Program-made: the position numbers and the translations under genes
Part shown: positions 1 to 6,988 of the stretch, piece by piece
How positions within the stretch are numbered: the stretch's first letter is position 1
How the letters are laid out: the number at the start of each line of letters is the position of its first letter
Origin: Candidatus Eiseniibacteriota bacterium
Lineage (GTDB): Bacteria > Eisenbacteria > RBG-16-71-46 > JAGVPR01
Direction of reading: 5' to 3'
NCBI GenBank assembly: GCA_020052115.1
Contig: JAGVPR010000233.1
Coordinates: forward strand, 1 to 8,241
Length of the DNA: 8,241 bases
The notes under the pieces: model-generated
Databases searched by the model: none
The model's input: only the letters and a program-made list of their open reading frames with translations
Told to the model about the DNA's origin: nothing

Positions 1-45
1 CACAAGCGGAAGATGCACAGGAAACCCACCGAGCAAAGTCGTACC

Positions 46-858
46 TCAGAGCACGGAAGGAGTGCAGTGTGATGCGTAGTCCTTCTGCCAGGGTGACCGC
101 GCTGCGATGAGGACTTCATTGAATCCCATTCCCTGAACCCGCCTTCGAAACGCCTCGCCATAGACGCCATCGCGATCCCGAAGCAGGTACTTCGGCGGGG
201 CTGTCCACGGGAAGGCCTCAACGATCTGCTGCGCCGTCCACTCGGCCGATGGATTCGCCGTGGCGTTGAAGTGCAGCACGCGGCGTCGCTCGTGGGCCAG
301 GACGAGGAAAACAAAGAGGACCTGATTCCGCACGGTCGGCACGACGAAGAAGTCGACCGCGACGATCTCGCGAATGTGGTTCTTGAGGAAGGAGCGCCAG
401 GTTGGAGAAGGGGGCTTGCGCGGGCGGACCATGTACTTCTCGACCGTGGCTTTCGCCAAATCGATCCCGATCATGCGGAGTTCGCCGACGATGCGGGGTG
501 CACCCCAGAGCGGGTTCGCGGTGGACATGCGGCGGATGAGGTCGCGTACCTCCCGCGAGACTGGCGGTCGCCCACGGCTCCCTGCGCGCGAGAGGCGGGT
601 CCAGTGCTCTCGGAACCTCCGTCGTCGCCAGGCGATCACCGTTTCCGGCCTGACGATGAACAGCGCATTACGCCAGTCGGGCCAGAGTCGGGAGAGCCAG
701 GACCAGAAGATGCGGTCGGCGGGGTGCAGGCGTGGGCGGCGACAGGTCCGGTGATAGACGCCGAGTTGATGGCGCAGGGCGAGGTTCTCGATCTGGAGGG
801 ATGCGCGGGAACGAAGGAGTCCGGTGAACGCGCGGAGGAGGCAAGCGATCCAAGTCAT
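46..858 (-). CDS. Truncated rve-type integrase/transposase (IS remnant)
   Basis: This encodes 270 residues of a DDE integrase-type transposase of the kind found as a single-gene element in many soil bacteria. The N-terminal half is basic and helical, with the family-typical stretch NLALRHQL near residue 25 and a GRPPVSREVRDLIRRM segment near 96-111. The catalytic core follows, with the first Asp in VDFF (D169) and the second in LLRDRDGVYG (D228/D230). The frame then reaches SPWQ (residues 255-258). Related proteins continue there with roughly NPYVER, which carries the catalytic Glu, plus about 80-100 more residues. Here the frame runs into 12 unrelated residues and a stop. The catalytic Glu and the C-terminus are therefore missing, and the protein should be inactive; treat it as a pseudogene. 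The ATG at 858 has a modest AGGGG about 9 bases upstream. The element probably inserted downstream of the hydrogenase operon and was later cut by a deletion or rearrangement near position 83-85. Confidence 0.8.
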   Translation of the reverse strand: MTWIACLLRAFTGLLRSRASLQIENLALRHQLGVYHRTCRRPRLHPADRIFWSWLSRLWPDWRNALFIVRPETVIAWRRRRFREHWTRLSRAGSRGRPPVSREVRDLIRRMSTANPLWGAPRIVGELRMIGIDLAKATVEKYMVRPRKPPSPTWRSFLKNHIREIVAVDFFVVPTVRNQVLFVFLVLAHERRRVLHFNATANPSAEWTAQQIVEAFPWTAPPKYLLRDRDGVYGEAFRRRVQGMGFNEVLIAARSPWQKDYASHCTPSVL

Positions 859-1010
859 GGTGTGTGGCCCCTGATGTCGATCAGACTTCCGCGGAAGGCG
901 TGAGCTAGGAAGATCGCGCGACCGGGGTTACGATGGCAAGTGGGGATGGTGAGCGGGCGGTCTCCTGTGCCGGTCGAGGCGCGGCCAACCGCAGACGGGC
1001 GAAGGCGTTC

Positions 1011-1028
1011 GAGTTTTCGGGACGGACA
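1011..1028 (-). repeat. 18-bp direct repeat copy B, putative IS end
   Basis: Read on the minus strand this is TGTCCGTCCCGAAAACTC. It matches the copy at 1164-1181 at 17 of 18 positions and in the same orientation. Similarity continues weakly beyond it (both are followed within 3-4 bases by CGCCTT). It lies about 150 bases upstream of the transposase start and begins with TG, as many DDE-element ends do. This suits the left end of the element whose transposase begins at 858. No matching inverted copy is present in 1-45, consistent with loss of the right end. The assignment as an IS end is inference. Confidence 0.45.
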
Positions 1029-1163
1029 ATGCCCGATGTGCCTCCGGGCGCGAGAACCGATCTCCGGCTGCGTGCCGGTTCCGCTCGACCGGCCCGCCAT
1101 GCGTCTCATTCAGTCGGAGTCGCTGCCGATTGTCCCGCGGACAGCCCGCGAGCAAGGCGAGAT

Positions 1164-1181
1164 GAGTTTTCGGGACGCACA
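1164..1181 (-). repeat. 18-bp direct repeat copy A, putative IS end
   Basis: Read on the minus strand this is TGTGCGTCCCGAAAACTC, differing from the copy at 1011-1028 at one base. The two copies are 153 bases apart and point the same way. This could be the outer boundary of the mobile DNA, 41 bases beyond the phosphatase stop codon. Alternatively it is a second, related element end left by a nested insertion. Confidence 0.45.
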
Positions 1182-1222
1182 GTTGTTGAGGTGATTGGGC
1201 GTCGGTCTCTGGCGCCGATGGA

Positions 1223-2458
1223 TCAGTGGAGTTCGGGCCGGCGGATCTCGACGGCCACGATCGAGAGGTCGTCGGTAAAGTGATCGCCTCCACGCCATGC
1301 GGCAAGGCCCCGAGTGAGCGCGTCCAGGCTCGCCTCGAGCGACTCCGACCGTTGCGCGGCGATGGCGGCCTGGAGCCGCTCTTGCCCGAACATCTCGCCC
1401 GACGGATTCACCTCTTCGATCAATCCATCCGAATACATGTACAGCCTGTCGCCCGGACGCAAGTCGATCTCCTTCTCCTCGTATTCGGGATCGGCGAGCA
1501 TGCCGATGGGAAGCGCCGGCGAATCGACAACCTGAGTGGTTCCGTCTGCCCGCACGAGGATGGGTCCAGGGTGGCCGGCACACACAAACCGCAGACGGTT
1601 CGTGCGCGTGTCCATGATGCCGTAGACGAGAGTGAAGTAGAGATGCGCCCCACTCGTCTCCATGGGGTAGATCGCGTTCAAGCGCCGGGCCACTTCAGCG
1701 GGTCCGCAGAGCACGGAGCCGCTGCCGTCGATGCTCGCCGTTCGGACGAGCGAGGAACGATCCGCATGCAACGTCAGATTGCGTGTGACCGACACCGAAA
1801 GGAGCGCAGCGGGGACCCCGTGACCGCTGACGTCGAGAACGTAGAGGCACAGGTAACGGTCCTCGACACCGAAGATGTTGACGGCATCCCCGGCCAGCTC
1901 GTCGCAGGCGATGAATCGCCACGCGCACGCCGCGCCGGGAAACGCCGGAAGCTCGGTGGGCAGCAAAGCCCGCTGGACCCTGGCGGCAATCTCCAGATCG
2001 TGCTTCATGCGCGCGTGGGCCAGCCGAAGTTCCTCGCGCGCCCGCTTCAGCGAAACCTGTGTCTGCACTCGGGCGTGCACAACTTGAAAGTCTAGCGGCT
2101 TGGTCACATAGTCGTTGGCGCCCAGATTCAGCGCACGGACCACATCCTCGCTCTCGCTCTTGGCCGTCACCATGATGATGGGCAGATCGCCCGCGGGCGT
2201 CTTCTCGCGCACGCGCCGCAGCACCTCCAACCCGTCGATCTCCGGCATCATGATGTCGAGGATGATCACGTCGAAGGATCCTCCCGCGATTCTGTCGAGC
2301 GCCTCCCGGCCGTTCACGGCGGTGACGACGGTGTACCCCCGACGCGACAAACGCCGGGAGAGCATGTCCCGGTTCATCTCGTTGTCATCGACGACGAGCA
2401 GTGAGCCCTCTTCAAGGGCGCGCTCTGCTGCCGGCCGATCTTGCGGGGAAGATGTCAT
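1223..2458 (-). CDS. Receiver-PP2C (SpoIIE/RsbU-type) serine phosphatase response regulator
   Basis: This 411-residue cytoplasmic protein joins a receiver domain to a PP2C-type phosphatase. The receiver (about residues 18-138) has acidic residues D24/D25, phospho-acceptor D68 in VIILDIMMP, T98 and K120. A short helical linker (about 138-165, RAREELRLAHARMKHDLEIAARVQ) leads to the phosphatase domain. That domain shows ELAGD (D191), VLDVSGHGVPAALLS (D209), AGHPGPIL, MYSDGLIEE (D344) and TDDLS (D396/D397), the metal-binding signature of RsbU/RsbP/SpoIIE phosphatases. The usual GGDxxD second Asp is Asn here (N194), which I believe is common in this receiver-linked subfamily. Known relatives dephosphorylate a STAS-domain anti-anti-sigma factor, freeing a sigma factor or other partner; no such partner lies in this window. 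The start ATG overlaps the stop of the upstream receiver gene as ATGA, and the nearest GGAG is 13 bases away, so translation is probably coupled. It is the last gene of the operon and the likely output protein. Confidence 0.93.
   Translation of the reverse strand: MTSSPQDRPAAERALEEGSLLVVDDNEMNRDMLSRRLSRRGYTVVTAVNGREALDRIAGGSFDVIILDIMMPEIDGLEVLRRVREKTPAGDLPIIMVTAKSESEDVVRALNLGANDYVTKPLDFQVVHARVQTQVSLKRAREELRLAHARMKHDLEIAARVQRALLPTELPAFPGAACAWRFIACDELAGDAVNIFGVEDRYLCLYVLDVSGHGVPAALLSVSVTRNLTLHADRSSLVRTASIDGSGSVLCGPAEVARRLNAIYPMETSGAHLYFTLVYGIMDTRTNRLRFVCAGHPGPILVRADGTTQVVDSPALPIGMLADPEYEEKEIDLRPGDRLYMYSDGLIEEVNPSGEMFGQERLQAAIAAQRSESLEASLDALTRGLAAWRGGDHFTDDLSIVAVEIRRPELH
2361..2392. repeat. 32-bp direct repeat, copy in receiver-PP2C gene
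   Basis: This segment matches 2783-2814 at 30 of 32 positions. It encodes the first helix of the receiver domain (residues around DNEMNRDML). The two adjacent genes share the peptide DNEMNRDMLSRRL exactly. The motif is frequent in this receiver family, so shared ancestry or tandem duplication explains it better than a regulatory repeat. Confidence 0.7.
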
Positions 2459-2832
2459 GCGCGCCGAGCGTCTCCCAAGAGCGTCGTGATCTTCTGGATC
2501 AGGCGGTCGAACTCCACCGGCTTGGTGTCATAATCGTTCGCCCCCGCCTCCAGCGCCTTCTCTCTGTCTCCGGCCATGGCATGTGCCGTGAGGGCGATGA
2601 CCGGGATGCCCGCCGTCTCTGCGGCGCCTTTGATCCGGCGCGTCGCCTCCCAGCCGTCCACGTCCGGAAGACTCAGATCCATGAGAATCAGGTCGGGGCG
2701 CAGGGAGCGGGCCTTCTCGATCGCCTCCAGCCCCGTGGCCGCCGTCACGACCTCGAACTCGCGCCTTACCAGCCTCCGGCTCAGCATGTCGCGGTTCATC
2801 TCGTTGTCTTCGACCAGGAGGATCTTCGGCAC
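2455..2832 (-). CDS. Single-domain response regulator (CheY/DivK-like receiver)
   Basis: This is a 125-residue protein made of one receiver domain and nothing else. The phosphorylation site is D52 in LILMDLSLPDVDG, with acidic pocket E8/D9, switch residue T82 in ALTAHAM and conserved K104 in GANDYDTKP. Such proteins carry phosphate between kinases or act by binding a partner; there is no DNA-binding or enzymatic output domain. The start is GTG at 2832. A purine-rich GAGGGGGG seven bases upstream lies inside the end of the kinase gene, whose stop is only four bases away. The stop overlaps the start of the phosphatase gene as ATGA. The protein resembles the receiver of that neighbour (shared DNEMNRDMLSRRL), suggesting duplication. 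It probably takes phosphate from, or competes for, the kinase encoded just upstream. Its exact role is unknown. Confidence 0.92.
   Translation of the reverse strand: MPKILLVEDNEMNRDMLSRRLVRREFEVVTAATGLEAIEKARSLRPDLILMDLSLPDVDGWEATRRIKGAAETAGIPVIALTAHAMAGDREKALEAGANDYDTKPVEFDRLIQKITTLLGDARRA
2783..2814. repeat. 32-bp direct repeat, copy in single-receiver gene
   Basis: This is the partner of 2361-2392, with 30 of 32 bases identical and 422 bases between them. It encodes residues around DNEMNRDML of the stand-alone receiver. Two coding repeats of this length in adjacent genes could allow deletion that fuses the two receivers. Confidence 0.7.
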
Positions 2833-2836
2833 GATC

Positions 2837-4990
2837 TCACCCCCCTCGCTTCACGTCCTTCCCGGCCTCAGGCCGCGGACTGACGTGGCGCAGGACGAGC
2901 TCACGGACTTGGCGCATCAGCTCACTGCGGTTGTACGAGCCCTTCTTGAAGACTTGGTACACGTTACCGTTCAGCCACTGGCGCTCCTCGGGAGTCAGGT
3001 CCTTCGCCGTCACCACGACCACCGGGATCAGCTGATACTCCTCGCGATTGCGAATCTCCTTGACGAACTCGAACCCGTCCATCACCGGCATCATCAGATC
3101 GAGAAAGATCAGGTCGGGTTTGCGCTCGGCGATGCGATCCAAAGCTACGCGGCCGTTCTCGGCTTCGGCGACGTCCCAGCCTTCCTTGCGGATGAGCCGT
3201 ACCAGCAGATTGCGCGTCTCTTCCTCATCTTCCACGACCAGGATGCGTCCGGTCACCGACACTCGCTTGTACTTTCGCAGCGTGTCGAAGAGCTCGAGGT
3301 GCGAGACCGGCTTGACCAGGAAGTCGGAGGCCCCGAGCGTGAAACCCAGGTTCCGGTTCTCTTCGATCGTGATGATCACCACCGGGATCTGGGACGTATC
3401 AGGATTCGACTTCAACGCCCTCAAGACCGCCCACCCGTCCATCCCGGGCATCAGGATGTCCAGCGTGATGACCGTCGGCCTCAACTCCAACGCGAGTCGT
3501 ATGCCTTCCTCTCCGGAAGAAGCCGTCACGACATCGAAACCGTCCTTCTCGAGATAGTTCGCCAGCAGCTCGTGCACTGCGGGATCGTCGTCGATAACGA
3601 GCACCGTGTTCGGGCCGCGCGGCGTCGACGCCTTCTCCCGAGGCTTCAACCGCTCCGCCGCCCCGCCACCTTCGAGAGCCTCGCGCTTCGACTTGACCTC
3701 CTGCGGAAGCGTCACCGTGAACGTGCTGCCGTGTCCCTCCCGGCTCTCGACCGCCACCTCTCCCCCCATCATCCGGCAGAACGTCCGGCTGATGGTCAGG
3801 CCCAATCCCGTGCCGCCGAATTTTCGGGTCGTGGTGGAATCGGCTTGGACGAATGGCTGGAAGATGCGGGCGATCTGCTCCGGGGACATTCCGATGCCGG
3901 TGTCGCGGACTCTGAAGACGATCTGCTCCTCGCGCGACGACGCGTCGGCGAAGGCTTCGATGGTGATCGTTCCCTTCTCGGTGAACTTCGCGGCGTTGGA
4001 GAGTAGGTTGAAAAGAATCTGCCGCGTACGCATGAGATCCGACTTCATCGTGCCGAGTCCTTCGGCGACCTTGATCTCGAGCCGGTTCTCCTTCTTCTCG
4101 ATCAGCGGCCTGATGGTCGAGGCCACGTCGTCGATCATGCTCGCCACCGAGAAAGACTCGACGAAGAGTTCCACCTTGCCGGCCTCGATCTTCGACAAGT
4201 CGAGAACATCGTTGATGAGCGCCAAGAGGTGCTTTCCGGCGGTGTGGATCTTCCTCAAGTCCTCGACGAAACCGCCGAGCCCCGCATCGCCGGCTTCTTC
4301 TTCGAGCATCTCGCTGTAGCCGATGATGGCGTTCAAGGGCGTTCTGAGCTCGTGACTCATGTTCGCGAGGAACGTGGTCTTCGTGCGGTTGGCGGATTCG
4401 GCGACCGTCATGGCCTGCCGAAGCCGTTCCTCCTGCCGCTTCAGATGGGTGATGTCCATGGCTGCGCAGAGAAACCCGCCGAGTTCGCCGTCGCCGCTGT
4501 GGATCCCCGTGACGGACATGGAAACTTGAATGTGGCTGCCGTCCTTCCGGACGTAGGTCCACTCCTGCTCGCCGGACATCTGACGGCGCGCGTACTGCAT
4601 GAAAAGCCCCGGCCCCTCGACGGCTTCGCCGACGATCTGGCCGAGTTCCTCACAGCGCGCCACGATTTCGGTGCGAAGATGAAAATCGAGCGGAGTGCGC
4701 CCGCCCAGCACTTCGGCGGCCGCGTATCCGAGCATGCCTTCGGCGCCGCGATTGAAGAGGGTGATCCTTCCTTCTTTGTCGGCTGCGATGATGGAGATGC
4801 GAGAGGCCGCGTTCAGGACGGCCTCTCTCTGCGCGTTTGCGGACTGGAAGAGCGCGAGGATCCTCTCGGTCTCTTCGAACTGCTCGGCCACAAGCTGCGC
4901 CGTGATCTCGGCCGCTTCGCGGGCGGTCCGGACCTCTTGCCGGAGCTCTTCGTTCTCACGCCCGAGGGGATCCGGCATCTCTGCGCTCAT
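2837..4990 (-). CDS. Soluble PAS hybrid histidine kinase with two C-terminal receiver domains
   Basis: This 717-residue protein has no signal peptide or membrane segment, so it should sense in the cytoplasm. Order of parts: a charged coiled-coil-like helix (about 8-50); a PAS domain (about 56-182, with DKEGRITLFNRGAEGMLGY and EWTYVRKDGS); a HisKA dimerisation domain with H213 in FLANMSHELRTPLNAI; and an HATPase domain with N328/N332 (FNLLSNAAKF), DTGIGM at 363-368, FQPF near 377 and GGTGLGL at 392-398. The first receiver (about 461-575) has D467-D469, D511, T541 and K560. The second (about 582-702) has E587/D588, D631, T661 and a KK pair at 682-683. There is no HPt domain. The reading frame is open for another 123 codons upstream, but that stretch lies within the protease gene, is Arg/Gly-rich and has no domain. 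The ATG at 4990 has AGGA nine bases upstream and overlaps the protease stop as ATGA. Co-transcription with a cytoplasmic hydrogenase suggests it reads hydrogenase state, as HoxJ/HupT do through PAS domains; this is inference. Confidence 0.93.
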   Translation of the reverse strand: MSAEMPDPLGRENEELRQEVRTAREAAEITAQLVAEQFEETERILALFQSANAQREAVLNAASRISIIAADKEGRITLFNRGAEGMLGYAAAEVLGGRTPLDFHLRTEIVARCEELGQIVGEAVEGPGLFMQYARRQMSGEQEWTYVRKDGSHIQVSMSVTGIHSGDGELGGFLCAAMDITHLKRQEERLRQAMTVAESANRTKTTFLANMSHELRTPLNAIIGYSEMLEEEAGDAGLGGFVEDLRKIHTAGKHLLALINDVLDLSKIEAGKVELFVESFSVASMIDDVASTIRPLIEKKENRLEIKVAEGLGTMKSDLMRTRQILFNLLSNAAKFTEKGTITIEAFADASSREEQIVFRVRDTGIGMSPEQIARIFQPFVQADSTTTRKFGGTGLGLTISRTFCRMMGGEVAVESREGHGSTFTVTLPQEVKSKREALEGGGAAERLKPREKASTPRGPNTVLVIDDDPAVHELLANYLEKDGFDVVTASSGEEGIRLALELRPTVITLDILMPGMDGWAVLRALKSNPDTSQIPVVIITIEENRNLGFTLGASDFLVKPVSHLELFDTLRKYKRVSVTGRILVVEDEEETRNLLVRLIRKEGWDVAEAENGRVALDRIAERKPDLIFLDLMMPVMDGFEFVKEIRNREEYQLIPVVVVTAKDLTPEERQWLNGNVYQVFKKGSYNRSELMRQVRELVLRHVSPRPEAGKDVKRGG

Positions 4991-5451
4991 GATCGGGTTT
5001 CCTGCACGACGGCGCCCATTGCGATTCGAAGCGAAAGATCCGCGAGCTTCTCGATGAGATCCTCGCCGGCCGGCGGCTCCGATCCGACGAGCGCGATCTC
5101 CGGAAGCGCTTCGCCGCAGACCGCGGGAAGCATTCGGAGGAGACACGCGAGCCCGCCGTCGTGGCCGTAGGCTGCGGGCCGCTCTTCCAAGGCCGCGCGG
5201 TGCCCGAGCACCACCGTCAGGTCCGGCGGCGCGAATCCCTGCAAAGCATCCACGAAGACGACGCGACGCGCGCCTTCCACGAAGCGCAGGAGGTCCAGCC
5301 CCATCAATCCGCCGTCGATGACGCAGACATCCGCCGGCAGATCGCGTCTCGAAAGACAATCGAAGACACGCGGGCCGATGTCGTCTTGGGGAACGTACCG
5401 GTTCCCCGCACAGATGATCCGGCGCTCGTGCTGGCAGCTCATCGCTCTCAC
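4987..5451 (-). CDS. [NiFe]-hydrogenase maturation endopeptidase (HyaD/HybD/HupD family)
   Basis: This is a 154-residue protein of the usual length for nickel-dependent hydrogenase maturation proteases. These enzymes bind the nickel-loaded large-subunit precursor and cut off its C-terminal tail, completing the active site. The family pattern is visible: an N-terminal beta strand then AGNRYVPQDDIGPRVFDCL (GN at 16-17, acidic pair D23/D24), VIDGG at 45-48, VVFVDALQG with D68, GHDGGL with H97, and EIALVGSEPP near 118-127. By comparison with HybD, the probable metal ligands are D24 (Glu in HybD), D68 and H97. The gene follows the large subunit and overlaps its stop as GTGA (GTG at 5451). An alternative ATG at 5442, with weak purines upstream, would give a product three residues shorter. 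The 3' end overlaps the kinase start. Its presence agrees with the 13-residue tail seen on the large subunit. Confidence 0.88.
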   Translation of the reverse strand: MRAMSCQHERRIICAGNRYVPQDDIGPRVFDCLSRRDLPADVCVIDGGLMGLDLLRFVEGARRVVFVDALQGFAPPDLTVVLGHRAALEERPAAYGHDGGLACLLRMLPAVCGEALPEIALVGSEPPAGEDLIEKLADLSLRIAMGAVVQETRS

Positions 5452-6986
5452 AACCGTATCAGCGTCCGACTCCCGTGCTTCGACACGCTGTGAACGGTGC
5501 AGACCAAACAGGGATCGAATGAGCGGATGACATGGCCGATCTCGATGGGATTCGAGGCGTCCTTCACGGGCGTTCCCACCAAAGCCTCTTCGATTACGCC
5601 GCGGATCCCGTTGTCGTCGCGCGGCGAGGCATGCCAGGCCGTCGGCGTGATGATCTGGTAGTGAACGATCTTGCGGTCCTGGATCTTGACCCAGTGACCG
5701 AGAGCGCCGCGCGCCGCATGCGTGAGACCAATTCCGACGCCTTCCACGATCTCGCCCGGGCGGTTGTAGAACCCGTCACCATCGTCCGACATCTCGCGAA
5801 GCCACGTCTCGACGACCGGCGCCAGAAGCGCCGGACGCGTCAAGCGCGCCAGCTCGCGCACGAGAACGGTAGGCCCTGCCTTACGAAGGAGGTCGAGGAA
5901 AAGCGGCCGGCGGGCGACGATCATCTCCGCCAGCGGCCCCGTTTCCGCGGGGGCGCCGTCGTAGCGCGGCGCCTTGGCCCACGAGTACTTGTCTCCCTCC
6001 CGACCCGAGGCATATGGAGAGGTGCTGCCGTCAAGCGGATGGCGTGCTCCGCCGGGATCCTCGAACCAGGAGTGCGCGACGTGCTCGGTGATCTTCTCAT
6101 GGTCGAACGCTTCGATCGCCGCCCCGCGCGCGAAACCGGCCGGCACGAGCCGCATGTCGCCTTCGATCACAGGCTTCACCTTTGTCTGCCGCGGCAGATC
6201 GAGCGCGCCATAGGAGAGGAAGTTGCCGTGACCCTTGCCGATCGCATCCAGTCCGGCCTGCCTCGCGAAGCGCAGATAGAATCCGACCTCGCTCTGCCGA
6301 TGCTCATTCTTCTCCTCGAGCCAGACGTCGAGATCCGCAGCGCTTCGGATGGCGTCCCAGCGCTCGAGCTCACAGCCCAGGACGCGCTTCTCGTACCAGC
6401 GCCGGTAGCGGGCCAAGAGATGAAAGCACTGGATGAGATCGCTTTCGCTCGGGACGGAGACGACACCGCCGGGAACCATGTAGGAGGAGTGAGGCCACTG
6501 CCCGCCGACAATGGCGACGATCTCGAGCACCTTCTTCGTCTCGTGAACCGTTTCGATGGTTGTTTCGCCGCTGAAAGGGGTGTAGCGCCGGACGGCTTCC
6601 TCATGAAGCGGGTGTTGCAGATAGGCAGGGCCGGCGAAATCCGCCATGAACATGAGGAATGCATGGCGCATGTCGCTCTGGAGGTGTTCGATCATCAGCG
6701 CCGTGTTGCGCAGGCGGAGACCGTTGTCCGGCACCTCGACGCCGGCCGCGCCATCCAACGCCCTGCTCGCCGCCGTCAGGTGCGCCGTCCCGCAGATGCC
6801 GCAGATCCGCGGCGTGATGACGAGCCCGTCCAAGGCTCCACGCCCCGCGAGGATCTGCTCGAAGCCGCGGAACATGGTGCCGCTGCACCACGCGTCGGCG
6901 ACGAGGCCGCCAGCGATCTCTGCTTCGATTTCAAGATCCCCTTCGACCCGATTCATCGGGAATCGCAGGGTGGTAGCGTGTGTCAT
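5448..6986 (-). CDS. hupL: [NiFe]-hydrogenase large (catalytic) subunit, group 2-like
   Basis: This 512-residue subunit holds the Ni-Fe(CN)2CO active site where H2 is split or bound. The four metal-binding cysteines are present: RICGICGTAH at 60-69 (C62, C65) and DPCLVCTVH at 491-499 (C493, C496). The N-terminal motif reads NRVEGDLEIE, with Asp where many periplasmic enzymes have His after RxEG; I recall this from group 2 enzymes. HSSYMVPGGV at 166-175 is also group 2-like. After H499 there is a 13-residue tail (SVSKHGSRTLIRL), the expected substrate of the protease encoded next. The ATG at 6986 is chosen because GGAG lies eight bases upstream and the protein then begins like its family; the frame is open further upstream, but that part overlaps the small subunit gene. 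It starts two bases after the small subunit stop. The symbol is tentative, since a sensory HupV-like identity is not excluded. No membrane or signal sequence is seen. Confidence 0.95.
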   Translation of the reverse strand: MTHATTLRFPMNRVEGDLEIEAEIAGGLVADAWCSGTMFRGFEQILAGRGALDGLVITPRICGICGTAHLTAASRALDGAAGVEVPDNGLRLRNTALMIEHLQSDMRHAFLMFMADFAGPAYLQHPLHEEAVRRYTPFSGETTIETVHETKKVLEIVAIVGGQWPHSSYMVPGGVVSVPSESDLIQCFHLLARYRRWYEKRVLGCELERWDAIRSAADLDVWLEEKNEHRQSEVGFYLRFARQAGLDAIGKGHGNFLSYGALDLPRQTKVKPVIEGDMRLVPAGFARGAAIEAFDHEKITEHVAHSWFEDPGGARHPLDGSTSPYASGREGDKYSWAKAPRYDGAPAETGPLAEMIVARRPLFLDLLRKAGPTVLVRELARLTRPALLAPVVETWLREMSDDGDGFYNRPGEIVEGVGIGLTHAARGALGHWVKIQDRKIVHYQIITPTAWHASPRDDNGIRGVIEEALVGTPVKDASNPIEIGHVIRSFDPCLVCTVHSVSKHGSRTLIRL

Positions 6987-6988
6987 CA

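Larger units (their letters stand above)
859..1222. other. Non-coding spacer between operon end and transposase remnant
   Basis: No credible gene is visible in this 364-base stretch. Open frames here on either strand are short, rich in Arg/Pro/Ser and without recognisable motifs. It contains two 18-bp direct repeats (1011-1028 and 1164-1181) that look like insertion-sequence ends. It also has a small inverted repeat TGTCC-CGC-GGACA at 1131-1143. No stem followed by a T-run is seen just past the phosphatase stop at 1223, so no intrinsic terminator is called for the operon. The part next to the transposase probably belongs to the mobile element. Confidence 0.6.

Noticed and set aside
1131..1143. 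Inverted repeat TGTCC-CGC-GGACA as operon terminator
   Set aside because: The 5-bp stem is short, there is no T-run, and it lies about 80 bases past the stop.
1226..2095. 289-codon open frame on the plus strand
   Set aside because: It is antisense to the PP2C phosphatase, which has full catalytic motifs.
2576..4006. 476-codon open frame on the plus strand
   Set aside because: It is antisense to the kinase, with no recognisable motif, and the opposite strand has clear kinase and receiver domains.
4991..5359. 123-residue N-terminal extension of the kinase
   Set aside because: It overlaps the protease gene, is Arg/Gly/Ala-rich without a domain, and the ATG at 4990 has AGGA and an ATGA coupling overlap.
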